From Chthonomonadales bacterium (GTDB lineage: Bacteria > Armatimonadota > Chthonomonadetes > Chthonomonadales > CAJBBX01), in NCBI GenBank assembly GCA_020849275.1, contig JADLGO010000021.1:1-64000 (forward strand): a stretch of DNA of 64,000 nt. Direction: 5' to 3'. The notes under the pieces were generated by a model. The model saw only the letters and a list, made by a program, of their open reading frames with translations, had not been told where the DNA came from and made no database searches. This document shows positions 8,251-19,593 of the stretch, piece after piece; position 1 is the first letter of the stretch, and every line of letters starts with the position of its first letter. The position numbers and the translations under genes are program-made.

Positions 8251-8296
8251 GCGGCGCGAGCGGGGGCGCGGTCGTTGGCGCCTTGCGTGTGGGGCG

Positions 8297-9346
8297 TCAG
8301 ACCTTCGGCGGAACGAAGTTCTGTACCTCCTCCTCCGTCTTCGGGACCGCGACGCGGCCCGCCGCGACCTCCCTGGTCAGGCGGTCGAGCGCATCCAGCA
8401 CGTGCTGCGGCACATCCTTGCGAGTGTACCGCATCGGTGAAAGACGCACGGCGCCCTCGCGCACGCCGAGCACGTGGTCGCCCCTCTGCCAGCGGCCCTC
8501 GGCCAGCGCCTTCACCGTGTCGAACACGGCCGTGTCCACGCCCTTCATCACGCTCGTCAGCACGCGACCCGGGTGCTCCTCGTCCTGGTCCCTGTCAACG
8601 CCGATGGCGTAGTAGCCCGGCCCCTTCTCCGCGGCCGCGTCCAGCACCCCGAGGCCCGCCTTGCCGGTAGCATGGAACACGATGTCCGCGCCCTGCGCGT
8701 ACTCCAGCAGGGCCAGCTCCTTGCCCTTCGCCACGTCGGTCCAGCCGCCCACGTACTTCACGATCACGCGGACGTCCGGCCGGGCGGTCCGCGCGCCAGC
8801 GCGGTAGCCGCACTCGAACTTCTTGATCAGCGGCCCCTCGACTCCGCCGACGAACCCCAGGCCCCCCGTCTTCGTCATTCGCCCGGCGAGGTAGCCGGCC
8901 AGGAAGGCGCCCTCCTCCTCGCGGAACTTGAGCGCCGCGCAGTTGGGCAGGTTCGGCGCGCTGCCATCGATGATGGCAAACTTCACTTCCGGGTAGCGGG
9001 GAGCCACCTCGGCGAGGGCATCCTCCATCAGGTAGCCGACGGCGAACACGAGCCTGGGCCCCTGTTCGGCGAGGATGCTCAGGTTGGTCTCGTAGTCGCT
9101 CTGCTCCTTGCTCTCGAGGTACTCGATCCTGGCCTTGAGCTCCTCGCGCGCGCGGTTCAGTCCGGCCCACGCCGACGCGTTGAACGAGCGGTCGTCGATC
9201 CCGCCCGCGTCGGTCACCATGCCGGCCCAGACGGCCGGCTCGCCGGGCGGAGCGGCCTCGCGGGCCGTCCGGGCGTCGCGCCCCGCGCAGCCGCCCAGGA
9301 GAAGCGCGCCGGCGAGCAGGGCGTAGACGCGACGTGGTCTCGCCAT
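8297..9346 (-). CDS. BMP-family solute-binding lipoprotein (nucleoside ABC type)
   Basis: The 349-residue protein has a lipobox (LLGGC, cysteine near residue 20) and the Med/PnrA fold seen in purine-nucleoside ABC importers. Motifs include VTDAGGIDDRSFNASAW, GFVGGVEGPLIKKFECGYRAG and the IGVDRDQDEEHPGRVLTSV segment. It should deliver a nucleoside-like ligand to a membrane ABC transporter, but no permease or ATPase lies nearby. It starts 3 nt after the lpdA stop and is thus in the lpdA unit. Confidence 0.9.
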   Translation of the reverse strand: MARPRRVYALLAGALLLGGCAGRDARTAREAAPPGEPAVWAGMVTDAGGIDDRSFNASAWAGLNRAREELKARIEYLESKEQSDYETNLSILAEQGPRLVFAVGYLMEDALAEVAPRYPEVKFAIIDGSAPNLPNCAALKFREEEGAFLAGYLAGRMTKTGGLGFVGGVEGPLIKKFECGYRAGARTARPDVRVIVKYVGGWTDVAKGKELALLEYAQGADIVFHATGKAGLGVLDAAAEKGPGYYAIGVDRDQDEEHPGRVLTSVMKGVDTAVFDTVKALAEGRWQRGDHVLGVREGAVRLSPMRYTRKDVPQHVLDALDRLTREVAAGRVAVPKTEEEVQNFVPPKV

Positions 9347-9349
9347 CGC

Positions 9350-10768
9350 CTACGCTCGCGGCTTGTGGATCGCCTCGCCCTTCACGTCGAGCGAGGCCTC
9401 CAGGATGGCTTCCGCGAGCGTCGGGTGCGCGTGCACCATCGTCATCAGCTCCTCCACCGTGGCCTCGAGCTTGATGGCGGCGACGGCCTCGTGGATCAGG
9501 TCGGAGGCGTGGGGCCCCACGATGTGGACGCCGAGGATCTCGCCATACTTGCGCTCGGCGACCACCTTCACGAGCCCTTCCTGCTCGTCCATGGCCATCG
9601 CCTTGCCCAGCGGGCGGAACGGGTACTTGCCGACCGCCACATCGTAGCCGGCCTCGCGCGCCTCCTTCTCGGACTGCCCGACTGTGGCAAGCTCCGGCTC
9701 CGTGAAGACCGGCGACGGGATGGCGCGGTAGTCCATCGTTGTGTCGAGGCCCATCGCGTTCTCGGCGGCGACGACCCCCTGGTGCGAGGCGACATGAGCA
9801 AGGAGGAACTTGCCGGTGACGTCGCCCAGGGCGTAGATGCCCGCTACGTTCGTGCGCATGTGCTCGTCAACGGTGATTCCGCTTCGCGTGTACTGCACTC
9901 CGACGGCGTCCAACCCGATGTCCGCCATGACGGCGCGGCGACCGGCGCCGACCAGGATCACGTCGGCCCCGAGCGTCTGCTCGCCCTTCTCGCCTGCAAC
10001 CGTCACGGTGAAGCCGTCCGCCCCGCGCTGCACGCCGGTCACCTTGCTGGAGAGGTGGAACTTGATGCCCTGACGCGTGAGGCTCTTGCGGAGCTCGGAC
10101 GCGACGTCGGAGTCCGCAAGCGGCAGGACCTCGGGCATCATCTCCACTACCTCGCACCTGGCGCCGAGGCCGTTGAAGATGTAGGCGAACTCGAGTCCGA
10201 CGGCGCCCGCCCCGATGATGAGCATCCGGCCCGGCACGGAGGGTGCGCCGACCGCCTCGTTGCTCGTCCAGACGCCCTCGCCCTCGAGGCCGGGGATGGG
10301 CGGGATCACCGGCTCGCCACCCGTGGCGATCAGGATGCTGCGGGTGGCGATGATCTCTTTGGAGCCGTCTTCGGCGGTGACCTCGACCTGGTTGGGTGCG
10401 GTGATGCGTGCGACGCCGACGACCTTGCGCACGTGGTTGGACTTCAGGAGCGTCTCGACGCCGCCACGCAGCGTGGTCACGATCTTCGTCTTGCGTTCCA
10501 TGATCTTGGCGAAGTCGTAGCCGACCTCGCCGGTCAGGACGCCGAGTCGAGCGGCCGAGCGAGCGGCCTGAAGGCGCTCGACACTGCCGATGATGGCCTT
10601 CGTCGGGATACAGCCCCAGTTCAGGCAGACGCCGCCCCAGTTCTTCGCGCCCTTCTCCACGCAGACGGTCTTCGCGCCGATCTGGGCCGCGCGGATGGCC
10701 GCGACGTAGCCTCCGGGCCCAGACCCGATGACCACGACGTCGGCATCAAAGGTACCCGCCTGAGACAT
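9350..10768 (-). CDS. lpdA: Dihydrolipoyl dehydrogenase
   Basis: This FAD enzyme reoxidises dihydrolipoamide in 2-oxoacid dehydrogenase or glycine-cleavage complexes. The 472-residue form starts MSQAGTFDADVVVIGSGPGG (FAD site), carries the redox-active disulfide GGVCLNWGCIPTK (near residues 41-53), the NAD site GAGAVGLEFA and the C-terminal HAHPTLAEAI histidine motif. ATG 10768 follows GGAGGTGGAGGAG. An in-frame ATG at 10897 also follows AGGAGG and would add 43 residues; the family starts at 10768. No E1/E2 genes are in the window. Confidence 0.93.
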   Translation of the reverse strand: MSQAGTFDADVVVIGSGPGGYVAAIRAAQIGAKTVCVEKGAKNWGGVCLNWGCIPTKAIIGSVERLQAARSAARLGVLTGEVGYDFAKIMERKTKIVTTLRGGVETLLKSNHVRKVVGVARITAPNQVEVTAEDGSKEIIATRSILIATGGEPVIPPIPGLEGEGVWTSNEAVGAPSVPGRMLIIGAGAVGLEFAYIFNGLGARCEVVEMMPEVLPLADSDVASELRKSLTRQGIKFHLSSKVTGVQRGADGFTVTVAGEKGEQTLGADVILVGAGRRAVMADIGLDAVGVQYTRSGITVDEHMRTNVAGIYALGDVTGKFLLAHVASHQGVVAAENAMGLDTTMDYRAIPSPVFTEPELATVGQSEKEAREAGYDVAVGKYPFRPLGKAMAMDEQEGLVKVVAERKYGEILGVHIVGPHASDLIHEAVAAIKLEATVEELMTMVHAHPTLAEAILEASLDVKGEAIHKPRA

Positions 10769-10961
10769 GTGCTCCTCCACCTCCTCGTCGATCCGTGCGC
10801 GCGTCGCGGCCCGGGCCGGCGCCAACGCGGCGCGCGACGAAGGGCGCGCCGACGGCTCGGCCAGAACGGGCGCTCCGGACCTGATGTCGCCGGTCATCGT
10901 TCCCTCCTAACGCACATCTCAGCGCCCGGCGAAGGGATCGCGCGCCGGTCCGACCGACCGC

Positions 10962-10991
10962 ATTGTAGCACACGCGCGAGAGGGCTGGCAA
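10962..10991 (-). promoter_or_regulatory. Promoter of lpdA
   Basis: Minus-strand TTGCCA (10991-10986), 18 bp, TACAAT (10967-10962). It lies upstream of both possible lpdA starts. Confidence 0.75.
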
Positions 10992-11041
10992 CGACGTTCG
11001 CCCGGCCTCGATGCCCGCCCGGAGGCCGTGTCTGGAGGGGG

Positions 11042-11071
11042 TTGCACTTGGCCGCGCGCGTGGAGTATACT
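11042..11071 (+). promoter_or_regulatory. Heat-shock operon promoter of groESL
   Basis: TTGCAC (11042-11047), 18 bp, TATACT (11066-11071). The CIRCE element begins 8 nt after the -10 box, so the repressor would cover the transcription start. Confidence 0.8.
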
Positions 11072-11079
11072 GCCTGCCG

Positions 11080-11106
11080 TTAGCACTCACCGTGTATGAG
11101 TGCCAG
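11080..11106 (+). promoter_or_regulatory. CIRCE operator (HrcA binding site)
   Basis: TTAGCACTC, nine bases, GAGTGCCAG matches the CIRCE consensus TTAGCACTC-N9-GAGTGCTAA in 16 of 18 arm positions. It implies HrcA repression of groESL, released on heat shock. hrcA itself is not in the window, and the dnaK unit shows no such element. Confidence 0.92.
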
Positions 11107-11260
11107 TGTTGGCAGGGTTGGCCGCCTGCGACGGGGCCGCGCGACGCGGCCCGTCTGCGTGGTGCGATGGGGCTCGCGGCGGCCCGCGTGCCAGGGAGTC
11201 ATCCACGCGCGGCGGCGCGCCAGCAGCCGGCGCGCAACAACTTCGGGAGGCAGATCGACA

Positions 11261-13191
<1,931 letters not shown>

Positions 13192-13221
13192 TCGCCCATC
13201 GACCACGGTTGAGCGCACGCG

Positions 13222-13251
13222 CGGCGGGCCGGGGACTTCCCCGGCCCGCCG
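13222..13251. terminator. Terminator hairpin between groEL and plsY
   Basis: A 13-bp perfect GC stem (CGGCGGGCCGGGG/CCCCGGCCCGCCG) with loop ACTT lies between two convergent genes, 31 nt past the groEL stop and 17 nt past the plsY stop. It can serve both directions. No long T-run follows. Confidence 0.65.
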
Positions 13252-13267
13252 TTGGCGTCTGCCCTGG

Positions 13268-13873
13268 CTACCCGGCTGGGGGCGGCTTGCGGCGGATGCT
13301 GCTCTCGGTGCCGGCGCGCAGGCGCGCCACATTGGCGCGGTGCTTCGCGAGGGCGTAGGTCCCGGCGGCGAGGCCGAGCCCGAGGCGGACCCAGTCGCCG
13401 GGGTAGAAGAGCCAACTCAGCGGAGCCAGCGCCGCGGCGGCCGCCATCGAGCCCACCGAGACATACCCCGACGCGGCCAACGCCACGCTCCACAGCAGGA
13501 ACGCGCCGACCGCCACCTTCCAGCTTACGCCGATGAGCACGCCCAGGCTCGTCGCCACGCCCTTGCCGCCCCGGAAGCCCAGGAACGGCGAAGCGCCGTG
13601 CCCGAGGATCGCGGCGAGCCCGGCGGCGACCTGCCAGCCAGCGGCCAGGCCGAGCGCGGAGGCAGCGACCGGCGGCGCCAACCCCTTGAGCACGTCGAGC
13701 CCCAGGCAGGCGATGCCCGCCGGCTTGCCCGCCACCCGGAACACGTTGGTGGCACCAATGTTGCCGCTTCCGTGCTCGCGCACGTCGACGCGGGCGAGCC
13801 AGCGCGCGACCAGGATGCCGAAGGGGATGCTGCCGAGCAGATAGCTGCCGGCCAGCAGCAGCGCGAGGGTCAC
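13268..13873 (-). CDS. plsY: Glycerol-3-phosphate acyltransferase PlsY
   Basis: PlsY transfers the acyl group of acyl-phosphate to glycerol 3-phosphate, the first step of phospholipid synthesis, in the inner membrane. The 201-residue protein has the family motifs GSIPFGILVAR (residues about 14-24), GSGNIGATNVFR (about 36-47) and FLGFRGGKGVATSLG, within roughly five membrane spans. The start is GTG at 13873, 48 nt after glnE. Confidence 0.94.
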   Translation of the reverse strand: MTLALLLAGSYLLGSIPFGILVARWLARVDVREHGSGNIGATNVFRVAGKPAGIACLGLDVLKGLAPPVAASALGLAAGWQVAAGLAAILGHGASPFLGFRGGKGVATSLGVLIGVSWKVAVGAFLLWSVALAASGYVSVGSMAAAAALAPLSWLFYPGDWVRLGLGLAAGTYALAKHRANVARLRAGTESSIRRKPPPAG

Positions 13874-13921
13874 GCGCGCTCGCTCCGTGGAGCGGACGAT
13901 GGAGCTCGCCGGCCCCGGCCT

Positions 13922-16900
13922 TCACCTTCCATAGAACAGCCTCTCCACCACGATTCGCGTCTCGCGCATCCGCTCGGCGAATCGGCGCCTGAAGGCATCC
14001 TCCGCCGCCTCGCCGGCCGCGCCCACGGCGCCGGTACCCACGGCGAGGGCGCGAAGCCGCCGCGCATCGTCCGGCAGTACCTCGGTGGGGATGTCGCCCA
14101 GCAGGGCCAGGCGGTTGCGCAGACGCGTCCACTCCTCATAGGTGGCGGCAAGCCGGGAAGCGTCCGGACCGGGCAGGGCGCCTGCGCGTCCCAGGGCGCG
14201 CAGCGCGGGCGCGGTGCCTGTGACGCGCGCCGTCGGGTGGTCGGCGCCCACGCGCATTTGCCAGAGTTGCGCCGTGAACTCGATGTCGCTCAGGCCGCCG
14301 TGGCCCAGCTTGATGTCGGTGTCGCGCTCTCCCGGCTTAAGTCGCTCCTGCTCGATGCGGCGCTTCATCTGGCGGATCTCCTCCACGCGCTCCTCTTCGA
14401 GCGGGCCCCGGTAGAGCGTCTCCTCCACGGTCGCCATGTACTCGGCGCCGGTTCGGACGTCGCCGGCCACGAGGCGCGCCTTCGTCAGCACCTGGCGCTC
14501 CCAGGTCTCGGCGCCCTCCGCGTAGTGGCGTCGGTAGTCCTCCACCGGCCGCGCGAGCGCGCCGAAGCGGCCCTCCGGCCGCAGCCGCGCGTCGATCTCG
14601 ACGGGCGCGCCGCGCGTTCGCAGCTCCTGGCCGGCCGCCAGAAGCGTCTCGGCCGCCGTGGTGGCCGCAGCGAAGCCCGCGTCCATGACGCCCGGAGCCG
14701 AGCCCGCGCCCCCGCGAAAGACCAGGACGACATCCCAGTCGGAGCCGTAGCTGAGCTCCTGACCCCCCAGCTTGCCCAGGCCGACGAGCGCGAGCGAGGC
14801 GAGGGTGTCGCGGGCGGCCGCTTCCCGGTGGCGGGCGGCCGCCCGGCGCGTCGCGAACGCCAGCAGCGCATGCAGCACGGCCTCGGCCATCGCGGTGAGC
14901 TCCTCGCACACGCCGAGCGCGCTCGTCTCTCCCCAGGTGTCGCGCGCGCCGATGCGCAGCCGCTCGCGCTGCACATAGCCGGCGACCGCGGACCAGAACG
15001 CCTCGTCCTCCTCCGGCTCGGCGCCATGACCGCGCGGCAGCCGCGCTTCGAGCTCCCGCCGCGCCTCCTCTGATCGCTTCGGCGCCGGATCGATCACCTC
15101 CTCGCTGACGAGCAGATCCAGCCACTCGAGGCGCCGGGTGAGCGCGACGATGAGGGGCGGGCTGCCCGCGGCCAGGCGGGCGAGGCGGTCCAGCAGGTCC
15201 GGAGCGTCCGCCAGCGAGCGGTAGAGCTCGGCTCGGTTGGGCATGGCGATCGCGAGCGAGTCCAGGCCTGCCAGCGCGGCATCCGGGTCGCCGGTGCGGG
15301 CGCAGGCGGCGACGAGCACTCCCGCAAGCTGCACGAAGCGCTCGCTGGCCTCCGGGCGCGCGCGCCCGTAGTCTCCACCCTCCACGGCGCCCCGCGCGAT
15401 CGCGACGGCGCGGTCCGGGTCGCGGAAGCCCCGATCACGCAGATCGGCCACGAGCGCCTCGCGCGCGCTGGGCGAGTCGATGGCTGTAAGGAGGTCGGCG
15501 AGCCGGTCGGGCCCTCTCGGCGGCGGCGCCTCCCCCGGTCGGAACAGGCGCTCGAATAGCTCGCGCACACGGTGCGTGCGCCGGCGATAGTCCGCGTCGA
15601 ACGTCACCACGTCCGGATAGCCGAGCCTCCGAGCGAGGAGACGGCGCTCGTCGGAGCGGGTGGGCAGCGCCTGCGTCTGCAGTTCGTAGAGGATCTGCAG
15701 CCGGTGCTCCACCGTGCGAAGGAAGGCGTAGGCGTCGGCAAGCTCCGCGCTCTCGGTTCCGGAGAGCACGCCGACCTGCCGCAGCCTGGCGATGGCCTCC
15801 AGCGTGTTCGGCGTCCGGAGCATCGGGTCGCGCCCGCCGTGCTCGAGCTGGAGGAGCTGGACGGCGAACTCGATGTCGCGAATGCCGCCGCGGCCGACCT
15901 TGACGTTCGTGTCCGCGATCCCCTCCATCTCGGCCTTGCGCTCGATGCGCTGCTTGTTGCGCCGGATTGAGTCGAGGAACTCGGCCGCGGGCGTGCGGCG
16001 GTAGACGAACGGCTCCACCATGCGCACGAACGCTTCGCCCAGCACCGGATCGCCGGCGATGGCGCGCGCCTTGATCAGCGCCTGCCGCTCCCAGGGCTCG
16101 GCCCAGTTCTCGTAGTAGGCGCGGTAGGAGGAGAGCGTCCGCACCAGCGCGCCGAAGCGACCCTCGGGGCGCAGCCGCATGTCCACGCGGAACAGATGAC
16201 CGTTGTTCATGCGGCGCGACAGGCCATTGACGGTGGCCTCGGCGAGACCGTGCGCGACGTCGAGCGGCGGGCCGGGCGGCCCGTCGGCCTCGGCTTCGCA
16301 GCCGCACACGAACAGGAGGTCGATGTCGCTGGAGTAGTTGAGTTCGGCGCCGCCTAGCTTCCCCATGCCGATGACGGCGAAGGGCGCTGCGGCGACCGCG
16401 CCGCGCCGTTCGGCGATCTGTGCGCGCGCGATCTCATAGCACTTCTGCACGCACGCGTCGGCCAGATTGGAGAACTCGCGGGCCGTGGCGGGAAGGTCGG
16501 CCAGGCCCAGGATGTCGCGCGTACCGATCCGCAGCACCTCGCGCTGCCGAAAACGGCGCATGGCGTCCAGCCGCACGTCGGGGTGGGCAATGCCGTCCAC
16601 GAAGCGCGAGAGCTCGCCGTAGAGCTCGGCGGCCGACTTCGAGCCGCCGCGCACGCCGGGGTTGGCCAGGATCTCGAAGTACTCCGGGCTGCGGATCAGG
16701 ATGTCGGAGAAGAACTGGCTCACGCCGCACACGCTGAAGAAGATCCGCAACGCCGCCGGGTGGGCGAGAAGGTAGCGGAATTGCGTGTAGCGGCTGGTGA
16801 CCGAGGCGATCCAGCGCTCGAAGTTGTTCAGCGCGCGGTCGGGGTCCGGGCTCTCGCACACCGCGTCGAGGAGCGAGGGCAGGAGTTGTCCGACGTCCTC

Positions 16901-17008
16901 GTCCGTGACGCCCTGGCCCGCAAGCGAGCGCAGGATTCGCAGCGCGCGCTGCGGGTCGGCGAAGTCGCAGCCGGCCAGCGTCGTCTCGTTCAGCTCGTCA
17001 AGTGACAT
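13922..17008 (-). CDS. glnE: Bifunctional glutamine synthetase adenylyltransferase/deadenylase
   Basis: The 1028-residue protein has the duplicated nucleotidyltransferase layout of GlnE, which adds and removes AMP on glutamine synthetase according to nitrogen state. The N-terminal (deadenylylase) site is GMGKLGGAELNYSSDIDLLF near residues 215-235; the C-terminal (adenylylase) site is GLGKLGGQELSYGSDWDVVL near residues 745-765. Both keep the DxD metal pair. The start is set at 17008 (MSLDELNE); the 205 codons open upstream are antisense-like and overlap der. No glnB or glnA is nearby. Confidence 0.92.
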   Translation of the reverse strand: MSLDELNETTLAGCDFADPQRALRILRSLAGQGVTDEDVGQLLPSLLDAVCESPDPDRALNNFERWIASVTSRYTQFRYLLAHPAALRIFFSVCGVSQFFSDILIRSPEYFEILANPGVRGGSKSAAELYGELSRFVDGIAHPDVRLDAMRRFRQREVLRIGTRDILGLADLPATAREFSNLADACVQKCYEIARAQIAERRGAVAAAPFAVIGMGKLGGAELNYSSDIDLLFVCGCEAEADGPPGPPLDVAHGLAEATVNGLSRRMNNGHLFRVDMRLRPEGRFGALVRTLSSYRAYYENWAEPWERQALIKARAIAGDPVLGEAFVRMVEPFVYRRTPAAEFLDSIRRNKQRIERKAEMEGIADTNVKVGRGGIRDIEFAVQLLQLEHGGRDPMLRTPNTLEAIARLRQVGVLSGTESAELADAYAFLRTVEHRLQILYELQTQALPTRSDERRLLARRLGYPDVVTFDADYRRRTHRVRELFERLFRPGEAPPPRGPDRLADLLTAIDSPSAREALVADLRDRGFRDPDRAVAIARGAVEGGDYGRARPEASERFVQLAGVLVAACARTGDPDAALAGLDSLAIAMPNRAELYRSLADAPDLLDRLARLAAGSPPLIVALTRRLEWLDLLVSEEVIDPAPKRSEEARRELEARLPRGHGAEPEEDEAFWSAVAGYVQRERLRIGARDTWGETSALGVCEELTAMAEAVLHALLAFATRRAAARHREAAARDTLASLALVGLGKLGGQELSYGSDWDVVLVFRGGAGSAPGVMDAGFAAATTAAETLLAAGQELRTRGAPVEIDARLRPEGRFGALARPVEDYRRHYAEGAETWERQVLTKARLVAGDVRTGAEYMATVEETLYRGPLEEERVEEIRQMKRRIEQERLKPGERDTDIKLGHGGLSDIEFTAQLWQMRVGADHPTARVTGTAPALRALGRAGALPGPDASRLAATYEEWTRLRNRLALLGDIPTEVLPDDARRLRALAVGTGAVGAAGEAAEDAFRRRFAERMRETRIVVERLFYGR

Positions 17009-17037
17009 GGGTGTGCGCGCCGCCGAGGCGCCGAAGG

Positions 17038-18396
17038 CTACGTGCTCTGGCTGCCCCGAACGCTCTCCGCCTTGCGTGCCCGCAGCACGATGGGGGTGCC
17101 TTCGAGCGTGTAGGCGGCGCGGATGCGGTTCTCCAGGTAGCGCAGGTAAGAGAAGTGGAGCAGGTCCGGGTCGTTGACGAACATGAGCACGGTCGGTGGC
17201 TGCACGCGCGGCATCGTGGCGTAGTAGACGCGCAGCTCGCGGCCTTTCTCGGTGCGCGGGTGGTCCTCCACGGCATCGCGGACGATCCGGTTCAACTCGC
17301 CCGTCGGGATGCGATGCGCGTGGTTGGCGGCCGCGCCAAGCGCCGTATCGATCACCTCCGCGATACTGAAGCGCTCCTGGGCCGAGCAGAAGACTAGCGG
17401 GGCGTAGGAGAGGAACGGCAACTCCGCGCGTGCCCTCTCGGTGAAGCGCGCGATGAGCGTGCGGCCGGGCCGTTTGCCCTGCGCGATGCCCGGGTCGAGA
17501 AGGTCCCACTTGTTCACGGCGACGACGACGGCGCGGCCGGCCTCGTGCGCCAGGCCGGCAACGCGCTTGTCGCCGTCGGTCACGCCGTCGGCCGCGTCCA
17601 CCACGACCACGGCGACCTGGCATCGGTCGATGGCCGTCCTCGCGCGCAGGACCGTGTAGTACTCCACGCTGCCCTGAATCTTGCCGGCCCGCCGGATCCC
17701 GGCCGTATCGATCAGCAGGATGGGCTGCCCCTCGTGCTCAAGCCGCGTGTCGATGGCGTCGCGGGTGGTGCCGGGGATCGGGCTAACGATGGTGCGCTCC
17801 TCCCCGAGCACCGCGTTCGTGAGGGAGGACTTGCCCACGTTCGGCCGACCGATGATGGCCAGCCGAATGGTCTCCTCATCCTCCTCCTCCTCGACCGCGG
17901 CGGGCAGCGCCTCGACCAGCTCGTCCAGCAGGTCCGCGACGCCGTGACCGTGCACGGCCGAGACCGTGTGGACGTGGCCCATGCCAAGCTGGTAGAACTC
18001 GACGGCGTCGTGCGACTGGCGCGCCGTATCGGCCTTGTTCACCACGAGGAACACGGGAGTCGGCGATCCGCGGAGCGCGTCGGCGAGGTCGCGGTCGGCG
18101 GCCGTCATGCCGTCGGCAGCGTCACACACAAAGACGATGGCGTCCGCCTCGTCCATCGCGATGTGCGCCTGCTGTCGCACCTGGGCGATCAGGGGCTCGT
18201 GCTGATCGAGCACAATGCCGCCGGTGTCGATGACCGTGAAGGAGCGCCCTCGCCACTCGACCGGCGCGTACAGCCGGTCGCGCGTGATCCCGGGAGTGTC
18301 CTGCACGATCGCGACGCGCTTTCCGACCAGCCGGTTGAACAGCGTCGACTTCCCGACGTTGGGCCTGCCGACGACGGCGACGAGAGGGCTTGCCAA
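17038..18396 (-). CDS. der: Ribosome biogenesis GTPase Der (EngA)
   Basis: Der carries two tandem GTPase domains and a C-terminal KH-like domain and helps assemble the 50S subunit. Here the first P-loop is GRPNVGKST near the N-terminus and the second is GRPNVGKSS near residue 185, with NKAD and NKWD specificity motifs. The start is TTG at 18396, with AAGGGG 9 nt upstream; the in-frame ATG at 18450 lies inside the promoter and so cannot be used from it. Product 452 residues. glnE starts 29 nt after its stop. Confidence 0.95.
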   Translation of the reverse strand: MASPLVAVVGRPNVGKSTLFNRLVGKRVAIVQDTPGITRDRLYAPVEWRGRSFTVIDTGGIVLDQHEPLIAQVRQQAHIAMDEADAIVFVCDAADGMTAADRDLADALRGSPTPVFLVVNKADTARQSHDAVEFYQLGMGHVHTVSAVHGHGVADLLDELVEALPAAVEEEEDEETIRLAIIGRPNVGKSSLTNAVLGEERTIVSPIPGTTRDAIDTRLEHEGQPILLIDTAGIRRAGKIQGSVEYYTVLRARTAIDRCQVAVVVVDAADGVTDGDKRVAGLAHEAGRAVVVAVNKWDLLDPGIAQGKRPGRTLIARFTERARAELPFLSYAPLVFCSAQERFSIAEVIDTALGAAANHAHRIPTGELNRIVRDAVEDHPRTEKGRELRVYYATMPRVQPPTVLMFVNDPDLLHFSYLRYLENRIRAAYTLEGTPIVLRARKAESVRGSQST

Positions 18397-18426
18397 GGCG
18401 GTACACCCCTTACTGTGCTGAGCTTG

Positions 18427-18455
18427 AGGATAGCACAGATCGCCGCGCATTACAA
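18427..18455 (-). promoter_or_regulatory. Promoter of der-glnE-plsY
   Basis: Minus-strand TTGTAA (18455-18450), 17 bp, TATCCT (18432-18427). The predicted start is about 25 nt before the TTG start codon of der. The promoter begins exactly where the rsmE-like remnant ends. Confidence 0.7.
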
Positions 18456-18660
18456 ACGAGCGGCGAGTGGTGCGTCCGGCGAGCGCCGTGGCGCACCAAG
18501 CCACCGCACGGACCAGGGGCCGGTGTGCGCGCCCCTGCCGTCCAGCACGCTCACTCCGTCTCCCGCGCGGCCGCAGCAGCGTGGCGAGGCGGCGGCGGTC
18601 GTTCCCGTCAAGGCCGATGGTCCACAGGCGGAGGCGTTCCGGGGCGACATAGGCGGGTCG
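18450..18660 (-). pseudogene. Remnant of rsmE (16S rRNA m3U1498 methyltransferase), N-terminal domain only
   Basis: Directly after prmA, where rsmE commonly sits, one frame reads [20 protein letters not shown] (after 18660), then [12 protein letters not shown]. The neighbouring frame continues [16 protein letters not shown] and WSVRWLGA before a TAA at 18450. Joined, they match the RsmE N-terminal PUA-like domain (pattern VPPERL - LDGxxxxHLxxVLRxRxGD - VLDGRG). The frame changes near 18570 and the catalytic SPOUT domain is missing, so the gene is broken and truncated. No start codon with a ribosome site is seen. An intact copy may exist elsewhere. Confidence 0.6.
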
Positions 18661-18678
18661 GACCGGGGGCGACGGAGC

Positions 18679-19569
18679 TCAGGAGACGGGTTCAGAGCGC
18701 GCGGGGTCTCCGGGGGCGCGGCAGATGAGCGCGCGCCAGTAGTCGTCCGCCATCACCTCCTCCGCCACGAGGCCCTGCGCGGCGTACGCGTCCACCACGC
18801 CCGGCAGGCCGTCCGCGACGATGCCACAACCGACGAACAGGCCCGCCGGCCGAAGACGCGGCGCCACGGCCGGCGCGAGCTCGATCAGCGTGTCGGAGAT
18901 GATGTTGGCGACGACGATGTCGCAAGCGCGAGCGGACCGATCGAATACCGCCGGATCCAGCACCGACACGACGGCGTCCAGGTTGTTCGCCTTCACGTTC
19001 GCCGCCGCCGTCTCGCGCGGGAGGCGGTCGATATCCGTGGCGAACACCCGCGCGGCGCCCAGTCGCGCCGCGGCGAGGGCGAGGATACCGGAGCCGGTGC
19101 CGATGTCGGCCACGACATCGCCCGGCCGCAGGCGCTGCTCGAGGACCGTCAGGCAGAGCCGGGTGGTGGGGTGCCCCCCGGTCCCGAAGGCCATGCCCGG
19201 GTCAAGCTCCACGACGACGCGCCCTGTTCCGGGAGGGGCGGCGACCCACGTTGGCTTGATCAGAAGGTGCTGGCCGACCTCGAGCGGCTGAAAGTGCTTG
19301 CGCCACTCGTTGGCCCAGTCCTCGTCATCGGCCAAGCGCAGGGAGACCTTACCGGCCGGGGCAAGGCCGGCCGCCGCGACGGCGTCCAGGCGCGCCGTCA
19401 GGCGGTCGAGGGCCTCCTGGAGCGTGTCGGAGACCGGCAGATGGCCGGTGAGCACGCGCGGGCCCTCGCCAGACACCGCCACGCCGTTGCTGCCGATGTC
19501 GATCAGCGCCTGGGCGACGGCGTCGGCGCTCTCGATCGGCGCCTCGACGCGTATCTCAGCCCAGCGCAC
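18679..19569 (-). CDS. prmA: Ribosomal protein L11 methyltransferase
   Basis: PrmA trimethylates lysines and the N-terminus of L11 using S-adenosylmethionine. The 296-residue protein has the substrate-side domain start MRWAEIRVEAP, the family segment DPGMAFGTGGHPTTRLCL, SAM motif I VADIGTGSGILALAAARLG and the catalytic-loop motif VVANIISD. Start GTG 19569, 24 nt after dnaJ, so it is in the dnaJ unit as in many bacteria. Its target L11 is encoded at 1397-1819. Confidence 0.94.
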   Translation of the reverse strand: MRWAEIRVEAPIESADAVAQALIDIGSNGVAVSGEGPRVLTGHLPVSDTLQEALDRLTARLDAVAAAGLAPAGKVSLRLADDEDWANEWRKHFQPLEVGQHLLIKPTWVAAPPGTGRVVVELDPGMAFGTGGHPTTRLCLTVLEQRLRPGDVVADIGTGSGILALAAARLGAARVFATDIDRLPRETAAANVKANNLDAVVSVLDPAVFDRSARACDIVVANIISDTLIELAPAVAPRLRPAGLFVGCGIVADGLPGVVDAYAAQGLVAEEVMADDYWRALICRAPGDPARSEPVS

Positions 19570-19593
19570 CGGCGCTCTTACGGGCGCGTGGGC

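Noticed and set aside
8219-8275. The GC-rich tandem repeat as a CRISPR-like array
   Set aside because: Only two 16-bp units are directly abutted without spacers, and no cas genes are present.
8474-11083. An 869-codon plus-strand open frame
   Set aside because: Antisense to the BMP lipoprotein and lpdA genes; no start signal and no recognisable protein pattern.
17009-17623. A 205-residue N-terminal extension of GlnE
   Set aside because: The extension is an out-of-frame reading of der on the same strand and is Arg/Gly-rich; the family alignment begins at 17008.
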